Below, one piece after another: positions 1 to 10,128 of a stretch of 39,313 bases of DNA (position 1 is its first letter; each line of letters starts with the position of its first letter). The notes below the pieces were generated by a model, which saw only the letters and a list, made by a program, of their open reading frames with translations, was not told where the DNA came from and ran no database searches. Source of the DNA: Streptomyces lydicus (GTDB taxonomy: Bacteria > Actinomycetota > Actinomycetes > Streptomycetales > Streptomycetaceae). Made by a program: the position numbers and the translations under genes. Where the stretch lies: contig NZ_JNZA01000051.1 of assembly GCF_000717345.1 (NCBI RefSeq), positions 1 through 39,313 of the forward strand, written 5' to 3'.

Positions 1-23
1 CCCCCGAACCCCACCCCCGCCCC

Positions 24-59
24 CTCCCCCGAAGGGGGAGAGGGGGAGGGGGCGGGGGG
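24..59. repeat. Hairpin and G-run cluster at left edge
   Basis: A 7-bp perfect stem (24-30 with 34-40, loop GAA) leads directly into four runs of five or six G (34-38, 42-46, 48-52, 54-59) separated by one to three bases. This is a textbook G-quadruplex pattern on the plus strand. It lies about 260 bp past the stop of the minus-strand operon, so it could also help end that transcript. Function is inferred only. Confidence 0.5.
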
Positions 60-170
60 ACGCGATCCGGGGCAGGGACGCGATCCGGGGCGGGGTCACG
101 GACCGGGGTGGGGTCACGGACCGGGGCCGGAAGGCCACCGACCGAGGCCGGAAGGCGCCGGACCGAGGCG
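57..170. repeat. Degenerate tandem repeat array (4 x 18 bp, 2 x 21 bp)
   Basis: Four 18-bp units run head to tail at 57-74, 75-92, 93-110 and 111-128, in two sub-types (a GACGCGATCCGGGG core, then a GTCACGGACCGGGG core). Two 21-bp units sharing GGAAGGC and GACCGAGGC follow at 129-149 and 150-170. Weaker copies of GGACCGAGGCGAGG continue to about 205. No convincing gene is present in 1-318; the reading frames there are repeat-derived. Confidence 0.7.
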
Positions 171-318
171 AGGGAGTAAGGGAGTAGCGGACCGAGGCGA
201 GGATGCGCCGGACCGGAGTCGCGGGCGGGAGGCGGCGGACCGAAGCCGTGGGCGGGCTGCCGGGCAAACAGGGGCCGCCTCCCGCCCGCGGCTCAGCAGC
301 CGTCCCGGCGGCTCGGCG

Positions 319-1209
319 TCAGCGGCCGCTGCGGCGCCTCCGCAGGGCCGTCGTGGCGGACAGCCCGAGGGCGAGGAGGGCGGCGGCCGCCGCCACCGTG
401 GTGGCGGCGGTCACCGGCAGTCGGTCGCCGGTGACGGCGCTCGCCTCGGCGGGCTGCCGGGCGGCCGGCTCGCCGGCGGCAGGGGCGGGCCCGGTACCGC
501 CCCCGGTGCCGGTACCGGGCCCGTAGCCGCCCGCCTCGCCCCGCTTGTCGTACGCGGAGCCGGGCAGCTTGTCGCCGTACGCCTTGGCCACCCGCTTCCG
601 GTAGGCGTCGACGGTGGTGCCGTGGGCGCCGACGGCCTTGCGGGCGTCCGCGTCCAGCGGTTCGATGCGGTCGCCGCGCTGGAGGTACCAGGCGTCGATC
701 TGGGGCTCGTGGAATACCGTGCCGGAGGCGTCCCGGGCCGCCCCGGCCGCCGCGTAGCGGGTCTCGTCGTCGCCGCTCGCGATGTTGACGACCTTCCAGG
801 AGCCGCCCCGGTGCGCCGTCCACACCGAGGCGGTGCGGCCGTCCGCGGCCACCGCCTTGCTGGCGAGGAACTCCAGACGGGCGACGGGGGCCGCGACCCG
901 GCCGCGGACGAAGTCCGGTGAGAGGGCGTAGACGGGAACGGTGCCGCCTTCGATGCGCGGTGCGGCGGATGCGGTGCCCGGTGCGGCCGCGGCGGCGCCG
1001 CCGCGTTTCCGCTCGGCGGCGAAGAACCGGGCGAGGGTGTCCAGGGTCGCGGGGTCGGTGGCCGCCGCGCGGGCCGCGGCGACGCCGTCCCGGGCGGGGG
1101 CCTGCGGCGCGGGCACCGGTGCGGCGAGCGCGGCGTGCGGCGCGAGGCCGAGGAGGACGGTGGCCAGCGCCCCGGTGGTGACGGCGCGGACGGCGGTGCG
1201 CTCGGTCAT
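319..1209 (-). CDS. Secreted protein with C-terminal LPVTA-type anchor, function unknown
   Basis: A 296-residue protein. It opens with a signal peptide ending near ALAAP (about residue 31). An Ala/Arg-rich stretch follows, then a mixed alpha/beta-looking region (about 85-225) with many Asp, Trp and Tyr residues, then a Gly/Pro/Ala linker. The C-terminus has the layout of a sortase substrate: LPVTA at 264-268, a hydrophobic segment, and a terminal Arg cluster (RRRRSGR). The canonical fifth residue Gly is Ala here, so it may be sorted poorly or simply be a tail-anchored membrane protein. I recognise no enzymatic domain. It starts 3 nt after the stop of the papain-like protease gene, so the two are almost certainly co-transcribed, and they may work together outside the cell (inference). 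Confidence 0.75.
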   Translation of the reverse strand: MTERTAVRAVTTGALATVLLGLAPHAALAAPVPAPQAPARDGVAAARAAATDPATLDTLARFFAAERKRGGAAAAAPGTASAAPRIEGGTVPVYALSPDFVRGRVAAPVARLEFLASKAVAADGRTASVWTAHRGGSWKVVNIASGDDETRYAAAGAARDASGTVFHEPQIDAWYLQRGDRIEPLDADARKAVGAHGTTVDAYRKRVAKAYGDKLPGSAYDKRGEAGGYGPGTGTGGGTGPAPAAGEPAARQPAEASAVTGDRLPVTAATTVAAAAALLALGLSATTALRRRRSGR

Positions 1210-1212
1210 GGC

Positions 1213-1860
1213 TCAGGCTCCTATCCGGTAGAGGGAGTGCGTCCAGGAGAAGGAACTGCCGTTCACGTAGTAGCCGAAGTCACCCCAGTTGTAGCGGTAG
1301 TTGGACGCCCAGGGGTCGCCCCAGTAGACCCAGTTGCGGTCGGTGTCGTAGCCGTAGACGACGTGCATGTGGCCGCCGCCGGAGGCCCACTGGATGCGCG
1401 TCTCGATGGGGCGGTTGGCGTTGATCTCGCTCTGGACGGTGGGGTAGCGCAGCCATCCCGTCACGTAGGAGCCGGGGCTGATGCCCATCCAGTTGAAGGC
1501 GTTCTGCACATTGCCGAGGGTGGCCTGGTCGTTGGGGCAGGTGGTGCCCTGCTGGCGGTTGAACGCGGCGTTGCAGAACTGGTTCTGGCTGTAGTTCCTG
1601 CCGTACCAGGTTGCGATGGTGTTGCCGGAGCCGGCCCAGCACCAGTTGGTCTGCTCCTGGGCCTGCATGGCGATGTCGAGGCGGTTGGCGGTGCGCAGGG
1701 CGGGCGCGGTGTGCGCGGTGTGCGCGGTGACGGTGGCGTGCGCCGGCGGTGCGGCCGCGGCTGCGGCCGTCCCGGGGAGCACGGTCAGTACGCCGACGGT
1801 GAGCGCCGCTGCCGCGAGCCCTCTGCGGCGTACACGGCGTGCGGGGAGTGCACAGGTCAT
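1213..1860 (-). CDS. Secreted papain-like cysteine protease
   Basis: A 215-residue exported protein with an Arg-rich n-region and Ala-rich signal peptide (about 1-36). The mature part looks like the papain-like/AvrRpt2-type C39-related family. The catalytic Cys is C74 in QTNWCWAGSGN, the likely catalytic His is H166 in GGHMHVVYGYD, and an Asp follows in WGDPW (D182). Two further Cys (C96, C108) could form a disulfide. Length and motif order fit small actinobacterial papain-like proteases. ATG at 1860 is preceded by GGGAGGAA on the minus strand, a good ribosome binding site. It is the first gene of a two-gene operon with the anchored protein downstream. Substrate unknown; peptidase identity rests on the motifs. 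Confidence 0.82.
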   Translation of the reverse strand: MTCALPARRVRRRGLAAAALTVGVLTVLPGTAAAAAAPPAHATVTAHTAHTAPALRTANRLDIAMQAQEQTNWCWAGSGNTIATWYGRNYSQNQFCNAAFNRQQGTTCPNDQATLGNVQNAFNWMGISPGSYVTGWLRYPTVQSEINANRPIETRIQWASGGGHMHVVYGYDTDRNWVYWGDPWASNYRYNWGDFGYYVNGSSFSWTHSLYRIGA

Positions 1861-2064
1861 GGCGTTCCTCCCGACTGGGGGGTGAGGGGTGAGAGGAGCG
1901 CATCCGGATGCTTGCGAGGAGCATCAGGTGTTGTCGCAGGCAGGTCAACACGCTTCAATGCGGGATGACATGGGGGTGTGTACGGACGGGCCCGGATGTG
2001 AACGGCCGGTGCCCGGCGTACTGCAGTGAACAGACAGGCAGAGCGCGCGGCGTGCGATCCGGTT

Positions 2065-2076
2065 GTGAACGTTCAC
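2065..2076. promoter_or_regulatory. Perfect 12-bp palindrome, candidate operator
   Basis: GTGAACGTTCAC is a perfect inverted repeat 23 bp upstream of the regulator start codon at 2100, in the 239-bp region between divergent genes. Its position fits autoregulation by the helix-turn-helix protein encoded just downstream. Binding is not shown. Confidence 0.45.
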
Positions 2077-2099
2077 CGGAGCGCCGGAGGATCGAGGCG

Positions 2100-3035
2100 A
2101 TGGCACAGAACGCTCCCCAGTCGGCCGAGCTGGCACAGCTGCTGCGGACCGGCCCCTTCCACCTCGCGTTGCGCTCGGCGCTCACCGCCCGGGGACTCGC
2201 TCTCACCCGCGTCCAGCACAAGCTCGCACAGCGCGGCATCACCATCGGGGTGACCAGCCTGAGCTACTGGCAGCAGGGGGCCCGGCGCCCCCAGCGCCCG
2301 GAGTCGCTGCGGGCGGTGCGCGCCCTGGAGGAGGTGCTCGACCTGCCCGCGTACTCGCTGCACCGGCTGCTGGTCCCCGAGGGCGGACGCCCGGAGGCCG
2401 AGCGCCCGGCCGCCCGCTCGTACCGCTCGCTGGTGGCGCCGGCCGGCACGCTGCAGCGGCTCTTCACCGAGCTGGAGATCCCCGCGGACGGCGGGCTGCA
2501 CACCGTGGGCCACCACGAGCGCGTGCGCATCGGCCCCGCACGCCGGCTCGCCGAGCGGGAATCGCTCCAGGTGGTCCGCGCGCACCGGGACGGTGTGGAC
2601 CGCTACGTCGCCATCCACCGGGGCGAGACGGGCTGCGACCCGTCCCGGGTCCGGGTGCGGGCCGGTGAGAACTGCCGCCTGGGCCGGGTCCGCGGCGACG
2701 CCGAGGCCGGGGTGGTGGTCGCCGAGCTGCTCTTCGACACCCGGCTGCGGGCCGGTGAGACCCATGTCTTCGGCTACGCCTTCGAGGACGGCAGCGGCGG
2801 CCCCAGCGCCGAGTACCTGCGCGGCTTCAGCTTCGCCGGCGGCCAGTACGTCCTGCAGGTGCGCTTCGACGAGGCGGCGCTGCCGGTGCGCTGCCGCCGC
2901 TTCGCCCAGGCGTCGGCGGGCGCCCCGCGCAGCGCCCAGCAGGAGCTGACGCTCAGCGGCCTCCACCACGCGGTCCACCTCGTGGAGCAGGGCGTACGGC
3001 CGGGGATCCTGGGGATCGGCTGGGACTGGGGGTGA
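2100..3035 (+). CDS. XRE-like helix-turn-helix regulator
   Basis: A 311-residue protein when started at ATG 2100, which has GGAGG at 2086-2090 (9-nt spacing). The frame is open further upstream, but that stretch is rich in Cys and Arg and looks non-coding. Residues about 25-80 look like an XRE/lambda-repressor-type DNA-binding domain: a LALTRVQHKLAQRG helix, then SLSYWQQGARRPQRPESL, the typical recognition-helix region with a following Arg/Pro tail. The remaining 220 residues are a soluble beta-rich region with several Gly-Glu turns and no domain I recognise; it may sense a ligand. The gene is divergent from the protease operon and convergent with the Rieske gene. A palindrome at 2065-2076 may be its operator. 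Confidence 0.72.
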   Translation: MAQNAPQSAELAQLLRTGPFHLALRSALTARGLALTRVQHKLAQRGITIGVTSLSYWQQGARRPQRPESLRAVRALEEVLDLPAYSLHRLLVPEGGRPEAERPAARSYRSLVAPAGTLQRLFTELEIPADGGLHTVGHHERVRIGPARRLAERESLQVVRAHRDGVDRYVAIHRGETGCDPSRVRVRAGENCRLGRVRGDAEAGVVVAELLFDTRLRAGETHVFGYAFEDGSGGPSAEYLRGFSFAGGQYVLQVRFDEAALPVRCRRFAQASAGAPRSAQQELTLSGLHHAVHLVEQGVRPGILGIGWDWG

Positions 3036-3044
3036 GGCGGTGGC

Positions 3045-3073
3045 GCCGGCCGAAGTGCCCGGGCGCGGCCGGC
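3045..3073. terminator. Hairpin between convergent genes
   Basis: An 8-bp perfect stem (3045-3052 with 3066-3073) with a 13-nt loop lies between the stop codons of the regulator (3035) and the Rieske gene (3078). It could act in both directions. No T tract follows, which is usual in Streptomyces. Confidence 0.45.
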
Positions 3074-3077
3074 CGCG

Positions 3078-3491
3078 TCAGCCGGCGATCAGCTTGCCGT
3101 CCTCGGCCTTCACCGGGACCTCGGGCAGCGGCTCGGCGGCCGGGCCCTGGATGACCTTGCCGGTCGTGACGTCGAAGCGGCTGCCGTGGCAGGGGCAGCT
3201 GCCCTCCTTCTTCTCGACCTCGGACAGGATGCAGCCGGCGTGGGTGCACTTGGCGCTGAAGCACTTGTACTCGCCCTTGGCGGGCTGCGAGACGACCAGC
3301 CGGTCCTCGCGGTAGAGCCTGGCGCCACCGACCGGGACGTCGGCGGCGGCCCCCAGCTCGACCGGCTTGGCGGGCACCCCCGAGTCGTTCCCGTCCGCGT
3401 CCCCCGGTGAGCAGGCCGCCAGCCCGAAGCCGGCGGCACCGGCGAGCGCGGCCCCCCGCAACACGGTCCGGCGGGCGGGGGACTTGCTCAT
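3078..3491 (-). CDS. Rieske [2Fe-2S] protein, Tat-exported lipoprotein
   Basis: A 137-residue protein. A twin-arginine signal (ARRTVLRG, R7-R8) and hydrophobic stretch lead to a lipobox LAAC with C27 as lipidation site, so it should be folded in the cytoplasm, exported by Tat and anchored on the outer face of the membrane. The Rieske fold is shown by box I CTHAGC (C82, H84, C87) and box II CPCHGS (C99, C101, H102). By analogy with bc1 Rieske proteins, C82/H84/C99/H102 bind the cluster and C87-C101 form the disulfide. No oxidase, cytochrome or oxygenase gene adjoins it, so the redox partner is unknown. This small type is common in Streptomyces as a stand-alone gene, often annotated as a Rieske (2Fe-2S) protein. 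Confidence 0.9.
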   Translation of the reverse strand: MSKSPARRTVLRGAALAGAAGFGLAACSPGDADGNDSGVPAKPVELGAAADVPVGGARLYREDRLVVSQPAKGEYKCFSAKCTHAGCILSEVEKKEGSCPCHGSRFDVTTGKVIQGPAAEPLPEVPVKAEDGKLIAG

Positions 3492-3614
3492 GGCTGCTCC
3501 AGGGCGACGGGGTCAGACGGCTTCGGCCCCTGACGATACCGGGGCGGACCAGGCCGATTCCGACCGGGCCGGGCCGCCGCACAGCAGGTCCTGTTCGCTC
3601 TCCTCCGAGCTGCA

Positions 3615-3670
3615 GCCCTTGGCGTGCGGCCCTTGATCTTCCGCCCTTGATCTCTCGCCCTTGGGCCGCG
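3615..3670. repeat. Four 14-bp tandem repeats upstream of LacI operator
   Basis: Units at 3615-3628, 3629-3642, 3643-3656 and 3657-3670 all begin GCCCTTG; the middle two are nearly identical (GCCCTTGATCTTCC and GCCCTTGATCTCTC). They end five bases before the LacI-type operator. The rest of the 314-bp intergenic region 3492-3805 shows no gene. Confidence 0.65.
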
Positions 3671-3674
3671 CGGA

Positions 3675-3704
3675 GACGTAAGCGCTTACGCAAGCGTTTA
3701 CGTC
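3675..3704. promoter_or_regulatory. Tandem LacI-family operator
   Basis: CGTAAGCGCTTACG (3677-3690) is a perfect 14-bp palindrome with the central CG pair typical of LacI/GalR operators. A second, imperfect copy, CGCAAGCGTTTACG (3689-3702), overlaps its end. The whole 30-bp block is itself a near-palindrome flanked by GACGTAA and TTACGTC. It lies about 100 bp upstream of the LacI-family gene at 3806, which points to autoregulation of the lacI-pfkB pair. Confidence 0.82.
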
Positions 3705-3805
3705 TACCGCCGGATACTCGTAAGGTGGTGCACTCGCGGGACGGCGCCGTGCCCGGAACGGCCGTGGGCGCCGCCGTGGCGCCGCGCGCGGGGAGGAAGA
3801 GCCGG

Positions 3806-4852
3806 ATGACGACGATGATGGATGTGGCGCGGCGGGCGGGGGTCTCCGTCGCCACGGTCTCGCACGTGCTGAACGAGACCCGGCCGGTGCGCCCGGACAC
3901 CCGGGCCGCGGTGCTCGGCGCCATCGAGGAGCTGGGCTACACCCACAACACCCTGGCCCGCTCGCTGGTCACCTCCCGCACCCGCTCCATCGGCCTGGCG
4001 GTCTCCGCGATCAGCAACCCGTACTTCACCGAGATCCTCCAGGGCGTCGAGGCCGGTGCGCTGGAGGCCGGGTACAGCCTGCTGATCGCCGACCCGCACG
4101 ACGATCCGCACCACGAGCGCAAGGTCGTCCAGCTGCTGCACGAGCGGCGGGTGGACGGCATGATCGTCGCGCCGTCCGCCGAGCCGGCCGAGATGGTCGA
4201 CTACCTGGCCCGGCGCGAGGTGCCCACCGTCTTCCTGGACCGGCTGGTGGGCGACGCGTACGACCAGGTGTGCGCCGAGAGCACCGGTCCGGTGCGCCAA
4301 CTGGTCGAGCACCTGGCGGACTTGGGGCACACCCGGATCGGCCTGGTGGCCGGGCTGCCCGGGCTGAGCACCACGACCGAGCGCGTCCAGGGCTACCGCG
4401 AGGGGCTGCGCGCCCGCGGCCTGCCCTTCGCGCCGGAGCTCCTGGCCGGCGGCAACTCCGAGGCGGAGGGCGCCCAGGACGCCACCCGCCATCTGCTGGC
4501 CGCGCCGGAGCCGCCCACCGCCCTCATCACCGCCAACAACGCGATGACCATCGGCGCGCTCCGGGCGCTCGGCGCACTGGGCCTGCAGGTGCCCCGGGAC
4601 ATCGCGCTGGCCTGCTTCGACGACTTCTCCTGGGCCGATCTCTTCACGCCCCGGCTGACCGCGATCGCCCAGCCCAGCAAGGACATCGGGGCGGCGGCGG
4701 TACGGCTGCTGCTGGAGCGCCTCCAGGAGCCGGACCGCCCGGCGCGCACCGTCCGCCTCCCCTGCGCCTTCGTGCACCGTACGTCGTGCGGCTGCGCCGA
4801 ACCCGTCCCGGCCGCTCCCCCGGCCGCCCAGGAAAGGAACCGCACCCCGTGA
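3806..4852 (+). CDS. LacI-family transcriptional regulator
   Basis: A 348-residue protein. The N-terminal LacI helix-turn-helix is clear: MDVARRAGVSVATVSHVLN, followed by the hinge region (TRSIGLAVSAISNPYFTEIL). The remaining part is the periplasmic-binding-protein-like sugar domain, ending with the family's typical HRTSCGC region. ATG 3806 is preceded by GGGAGGAAG at 3792-3800; the frame extends upstream to 3407, but that part overlaps the operator and is not plausible. The stop overlaps the GTG start of the PfkB kinase by 4 nt (GTGA), so regulator and kinase are translationally coupled. It probably represses this pair, and possibly unlinked sugar genes, through the tandem operator at 3675-3704. 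The inducing sugar cannot be read from the sequence. Confidence 0.92.
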   Translation: MTTMMDVARRAGVSVATVSHVLNETRPVRPDTRAAVLGAIEELGYTHNTLARSLVTSRTRSIGLAVSAISNPYFTEILQGVEAGALEAGYSLLIADPHDDPHHERKVVQLLHERRVDGMIVAPSAEPAEMVDYLARREVPTVFLDRLVGDAYDQVCAESTGPVRQLVEHLADLGHTRIGLVAGLPGLSTTTERVQGYREGLRARGLPFAPELLAGGNSEAEGAQDATRHLLAAPEPPTALITANNAMTIGALRALGALGLQVPRDIALACFDDFSWADLFTPRLTAIAQPSKDIGAAAVRLLLERLQEPDRPARTVRLPCAFVHRTSCGCAEPVPAAPPAAQERNRTP

Positions 4853-5883
4853 TCGTCGTCGCCGGCGAGGCGCTGATCGACCTCGTCCCCAGCCCGCAGG
4901 CGTCCGCCCCGGGCGATCCGTTGCCCGCGCTGCTGCCGCGGCGCGGCGGCGGGCCGTACAACACAGCCCTCGCGCTGGGGCGGCTGGACTCGCCCACCGC
5001 CTTCTGTTCCCGGATCTCGACCGACAGCTTCGGCGAGGCGCTGCTCGACGGGCTGCGCGGCGGCGGGGTGGAGACCTCGCTGGTGCAGCGCGGCGGTGAA
5101 CCGACCACCCTCGCGGTGGCGGACATCAGCCCGGACGGCTCGGCGGGCTACGGCTTCTACGCCGACGGCACCGCCGACCGGCTGTTCGCACTGCCGCCGG
5201 CGCTGCCGGAGGGGGTGCGGGCGCTCTCGCTGGGTACCTGCTCGCTCGTCCTGGAACCGGGCGCGAGCGCCTACGAGGCACTGCTGCGCCGGGAGGCCCG
5301 GCGCGGGGTCTTCACGGCGCTCGACCCGAACATCCGGCCCGGCCTGATCCCCGACGCGGACGCCTACCGGGCGCGCTTCTGCTCCTGGCTGCCGGATCTG
5401 GGGCTGCTGAAGTTGTCGGAGGAGGACGCGCTGTGGCTGACGGGAGCGCCGGCCGGGCCGGGCGACGGGCCGGCGGACGGTCCGGACGGGGCCGCCGGCG
5501 GGTCGGGCGGGCCCGCGGGCGGTGCCGGCGGCGGGCTTCCGTACGCGGTCGTCGCGGCGGCCCGCGAGTGGCTGGCCGCGGGCCCGGCGGCGATCGTGCT
5601 CACCCGCGGCGGTGCCGGCCTGACGGTGCTGACGCGGGACGGCGGGGAGGTGACGGTGCCGGGCGAGCCGGTCACGGTCGTCGACACGATCGGCGCCGGC
5701 GACACCGTCAATGGCGCGCTCCTGCACCGCCTGGACGCCCATGGCGCCCTCTCGTACGCCGCGGTCGCCGCCCTCGGCGCGGACGACTGGCGGGACATCC
5801 TCCGCTTCGCCGCCCGCGCGGCGGCCGTCACCTGCTCGCGCGCGGGTGCGGAACCGCCGTTCGCGGCGGAACTGGCGGCATGA
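4849..5883 (+). CDS. PfkB-family carbohydrate kinase (fructokinase-like)
   Basis: A 344-residue ribokinase/PfkB-fold kinase that should phosphorylate a sugar with ATP in the cytoplasm. The start reads VIVVAGEALIDLVPSP, typical of fructokinase-like members. The family signature 2 is GAGDTVNGALLHRL, with catalytic base D285 and the anion hole formed by G282-A283-G284. GTG 4849 overlaps the LacI stop by 4 nt, with AGGAAAGG just upstream. An unusual Gly/Pro/Ala-rich insert (about residues 201-230) interrupts the region after WLTGAP; the core motifs are unaffected. No transporter or hydrolase gene adjoins, so the substrate (fructose or another hexose) is a guess from family resemblance and the LacI partner. 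Confidence 0.88.
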   Translation: MIVVAGEALIDLVPSPQASAPGDPLPALLPRRGGGPYNTALALGRLDSPTAFCSRISTDSFGEALLDGLRGGGVETSLVQRGGEPTTLAVADISPDGSAGYGFYADGTADRLFALPPALPEGVRALSLGTCSLVLEPGASAYEALLRREARRGVFTALDPNIRPGLIPDADAYRARFCSWLPDLGLLKLSEEDALWLTGAPAGPGDGPADGPDGAAGGSGGPAGGAGGGLPYAVVAAAREWLAAGPAAIVLTRGGAGLTVLTRDGGEVTVPGEPVTVVDTIGAGDTVNGALLHRLDAHGALSYAAVAALGADDWRDILRFAARAAAVTCSRAGAEPPFAAELAA

Positions 5884-5960
5884 CGGGGCGGCACCGGCGG
5901 GCCCTCGGGGCATAGGGACCCAGGAGCCCCGGGGTCTCGGGGTCTCGGGGCGTACCGACG

Positions 5961-6008
5961 ACGGCGGGCCGTCACCGCTCCCGTGATGGGAGGGTGACGG
6001 CCCGCCGT
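5961..6008. terminator. Strong bidirectional terminator hairpin
   Basis: A perfect 16-bp inverted repeat (5961-5976 with 5993-6008) continues, after one bulged G, into a further 5-bp stem (78-82 with 88-92 of the 5900s) with a 5-nt loop. It sits between the convergent pfkB-type gene and uvrA, ending 21 nt from the uvrA stop codon. Confidence 0.88.
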
Positions 6009-6028
6009 GGGTGACTACGCCGGCGTCC

Positions 6029-9055
<3,027 letters not shown>

Positions 9056-9339
9056 GCCGGTCGGCACCTTTCTTGGGTTCAGGGGCGGGAGCCGCGGCTC
9101 TGCGTCCGCCGCTCGGTGACGAGCAGAGGCGGGGAAGCGAAGCGGAGCCCCGCCCCAGGGTAGGGGCCCCGTCACGGCACTGTCTTTGGGATGCCACACA
9201 CGAGCCTATAGCACGCGCATTCGATTTACCGGGCTCGCAAGCCCTCTTCACCCGAACGTGTGGCGGCGCCACATCCTTCCCGCGGCCCGCCACACGCCCG
9301 TACGCTGCACAAACGCCCCCGCATGACACCGCCCCGGCG
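9056..9339. other. Intergenic region upstream of uvrA
   Basis: 284 bp between the uvrA start and the stop of the TetR-family gene. I looked for the actinobacterial RecA-independent damage promoter and for a LexA box (GAAC-N4-GTTC type) and found neither. A less GC-rich patch at about 9205-9232 may hold the uvrA promoter, but no -35/-10 pair with acceptable spacing stands out. Confidence 0.4.
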
Positions 9340-10056
9340 TCAAGCCGACAGTGCCCGCTCCAGCGCCTCGAACGTCCGCCGCAGCACCTCGACCTGCCCG
9401 GCGGCCACCTCGTCGACCGCCTCGCCCCCGAGCTGCCGGCCGATCGCCTCGGCGTACGCGGCGCGGATCCCCGCGATGATCAGCGCGGCGGCCAGCCGGG
9501 AGCGGTGGCCGGGCCGCTCGGCGTCACCCCCCTCGGTCTCGGCCAGCAGCCCGGCCAGGGTGTGCTCCAGCTCCTCCACCACCTCACGCCCCCGCGCCCG
9601 CAGCGCCGGCGAGTCCAGCACCGTCCGCCAGAAGTGGCCGTACCCCTCCCCCACGGCGGCCAGCGGGTGCCGCTGCGCCAGCAGGTCGAGGGTGAGCCGG
9701 CGCAGCGCGGCCAGCGGCGTCTCGTCGGCGCCGCGCTCCCGTACGGCGCGGATCAGCAGCTCCCGCCCCTCGGGGACCCGGTCGAGGAAGAGATCTTCCT
9801 TGCGCGGGAAGTAGTTGAAGACGGTCATCGTGGAGACCTCGGCGGCGCGGGCGACCTCGGCGACGGTGACGTTGTCGAAGCCGTGCCGGATGAACAGCAG
9901 CGTGGCCTCGCCGGAGATCCGCTGCCGGGTGCGCAGCTTCTTGCGCTCGCGCAGCGTCAGCCGCCCGTCCTCCTCGCCGAAGCCGGTCTCCCCCTCCGGG
10001 CCGACGACCCGCCCCTCGACGGCCGACTCCGTGCCTACGTCTCGCTGCTCGTCCAT
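9340..10056 (-). CDS. TetR-family transcriptional regulator
   Basis: A 238-residue protein. After a Glu/Gly-rich N-terminal extension of about 35 residues comes the TetR DNA-binding domain: LRERKKLRTRQRISGEATLL, then FDNVTVAEVARAAEVSTMTV and FNYFPRKEDLF, which is the classic T-V-A-x-IA-x-A-x-VS-x-x-T-x-F-x-YF pattern. The C-terminal helical domain would bind a small ligand. It is divergent from the FAD hydroxylase gene, and the 72-bp region between them holds two AT-rich inverted repeats (10082-10113). The likely role is repression of the hydroxylase and of itself until an aromatic substrate or antibiotic-like ligand is present (inference from arrangement). The start at 10056 is the one upstream ATG available; GAGG lies close to it. 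Confidence 0.9.
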   Translation of the reverse strand: MDEQRDVGTESAVEGRVVGPEGETGFGEEDGRLTLRERKKLRTRQRISGEATLLFIRHGFDNVTVAEVARAAEVSTMTVFNYFPRKEDLFLDRVPEGRELLIRAVRERGADETPLAALRRLTLDLLAQRHPLAAVGEGYGHFWRTVLDSPALRARGREVVEELEHTLAGLLAETEGGDAERPGHRSRLAAALIIAGIRAAYAEAIGRQLGGEAVDEVAAGQVEVLRRTFEALERALSA

Positions 10057-10081
10057 GCCTCAGATCCTAGGCCGCACGTTC

Positions 10082-10113
10082 CACTAAATTTTAGTGACAA
10101 TAAATTTTTAGTG
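10082..10113. promoter_or_regulatory. TetR operator, two AT-rich inverted repeats
   Basis: CACTAAA-T-TTTAGTG (10082-10096) is a perfect inverted repeat around one base. A second copy, CAATAAA-TT-TTTAGTG (10098-10113), has one mismatch. The right halves form a direct repeat, TTTTAGTGAC, at 10089-10098 and 10106-10115, with a 17-bp period. The AT-richness is exceptional for this genome. It overlaps the promoter of the FAD hydroxylase gene. Confidence 0.82.
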
Positions 10114-10121
10114 ACTACACT
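10094..10121 (+). promoter_or_regulatory. Sigma-70-type promoter, probably leaderless
   Basis: GTGACA (10094-10099) and TACACT (10116-10121) are separated by 16 bp and match the housekeeping -35/-10 consensus at 5 of 6 and 4 of 6 positions. The expected start of transcription, 7 bases after the -10 box, coincides with ATG at 10129, and there is no Shine-Dalgarno sequence. The operator repeats cover the -35 box and the spacer. Confidence 0.6.
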
Positions 10122-10128
10122 CCTGCTC

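Noticed and set aside
57..170. CRISPR array
   Set aside because: Units are contiguous and short, without unique spacers.
1908..2099. Longer N-terminus of the XRE-type regulator
   Set aside because: Cys/Arg-rich product, no ribosome binding site, and it would cover the divergent promoter region and the palindrome.
9056..9339. Damage promoter or SOS box for uvrA
   Set aside because: No TTGTCRGTG on the minus strand and no GAAC-N4-GTTC element in the region.
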